NCBI GenBank assembly: GCA_025963265.1
Contig: JAOPUY010000068.1
Location: forward strand, 1-5,236
Source of the DNA: Frankiales bacterium
GTDB lineage: Bacteria > Actinomycetota > Actinomycetes > Mycobacteriales > Jatrophihabitantaceae
Reading direction: 5' to 3'
DNA: 5,236 nucleotides
The position numbers and the translations under genes were made by a program. The notes beneath the pieces were generated by a model. That model saw only the letters and a program-made list of their open reading frames with translations, was not told where the DNA came from and made no database searches. This document shows, piece after piece, positions 4,872 to 5,236 of the stretch. Position 1 is the stretch's first letter; every line of letters starts with the position of its first letter.

Positions 4872-5236
4872 GGGCCGTGGCCACCTCGGCCAGCCGCGGT
4901 TGCTCGGCCGAGGCGAGCACGCAACGCGCGAAGAGCCAGTCGAGCAGTCGGCGACGGTCGAGATCGAGCAAGTCGGCCATTCGAACGACCAGGCCGTGCG
5001 GATCTGCCGCCAACCGCTCGGGGACACTCAGCAGATGCTGGGTGGCGTCGAAGGTCGGGTCACCCACATAGGGCTTCGGATCGATCAGCAGCCAGGGCTC
5101 GCGCCGCGAGGACAGCACGTTGGCGGCCCGCACATCGGTGCCCAGCAGCACTGTCCGGTAAGCCGAGCGAGGCAGCTGGCGGATCAGCGCCAGCCCCTCG
5201 GCGACGAGGACGGGATCGAGTTGAGCCGGCTCCGCG
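4858..5236 (-). CDS. APH(6)/hydroxyurea phosphotransferase-family kinase, C-terminal part (5'-partial)
   Basis: The frame is open from the right edge and gives 125 C-terminal residues before TAG at 4860-4858. The family (aminoglycoside 6-phosphotransferase / hydroxyurea kinase, usually about 270-310 residues) phosphorylates a small molecule with ATP in the cytoplasm. Counting from the first complete codon, the catalytic loop is LLGTDVRAANVL (residues 30-41) with catalytic Asp34 and Asn39. The metal-binding segment is IDPKPYVGDP (51-60) with Asp52, and it runs into TFDATQHLL. The IDPKPYVGDP signature is what points to APH(6)/HUR rather than other APH families. The usual His two residues before the catalytic Asp is Gly here. 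The real start lies beyond 5236; the GTG at 5151 is internal. It is convergent with the small gene and has no visible tie to the NAGGN operon. Resistance to any particular drug cannot be inferred. Confidence 0.85.
   Translation of the reverse strand, partial: AEPAQLDPVLVAEGLALIRQLPRSAYRTVLLGTDVRAANVLSSRREPWLLIDPKPYVGDPTFDATQHLLSVPERLAADPHGLVVRMADLLDLDRRRLLDWLFARCVLASAEQPRLAEVATALARR

Noticed and set aside
4476..5071. Minus frame 4476-4811 and plus frame 4784-5071
   Set aside because: The first is antisense to the small gene and runs through the terminator. The second is antisense to the kinase and gives Ser/Arg-rich low-complexity translation.

Overview
The window looks like chromosomal DNA of a high-GC actinobacterium. 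Codons in the three larger genes end overwhelmingly in G or C, and the two complete genes with readable starts have G-rich ribosome-binding sites. The proteins resemble actinobacterial versions of their families. The genus cannot be named from this sequence alone.

Layout. Positions 1-1685 (+) hold most of an asparagine-synthetase-like amidotransferase that I assign to the N-acetylglutaminylglutamine amide (NAGGN) osmoprotectant pathway (AsnO type). Its N-terminus lies before the window. Its stop codon overlaps the start of a complete S9-family (prolyl-oligopeptidase-like) serine peptidase at 1685-3670 (+), so the two form a translationally coupled pair. Positions 3671-4246 contain no convincing gene. 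They hold a seven-unit 13-nt tandem repeat, several hairpins and palindromes, and then an AT-rich stretch. A recognisable promoter at 4247-4275 leads to a small orphan gene of 88 codons (4349-4615, +) flanked on both sides by 17-nt-period repeats. A strong intrinsic terminator ends that unit at about 4785. The right edge (4858-5236, -) is the C-terminal part of an APH(6)/hydroxyurea-type small-molecule kinase, convergent with the small gene.

How the parts work together. In characterised NAGGN loci (for example Sinorhizobium and Pseudomonas), asnO sits with ngg, the N-acetylglutaminylglutamine synthetase, and often with an M42-family peptidase. Here an S9 peptidase is fused to asnO by a TGATG overlap, so a role in turnover of the dipeptide or in supply of its precursors is a reasonable inference, not a demonstrated one. 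The ngg partner is not in this window. The small gene and the kinase appear to be separate transcription units.

The most unusual pattern is the repeats. The 3' ends of the peptidase gene, the small gene and the kinase gene each carry a short tandem array (13, 17 and 17 nt). A further 17-nt duplication lies in the small gene's leader, and a 30-nt in-frame duplication lies inside the peptidase.
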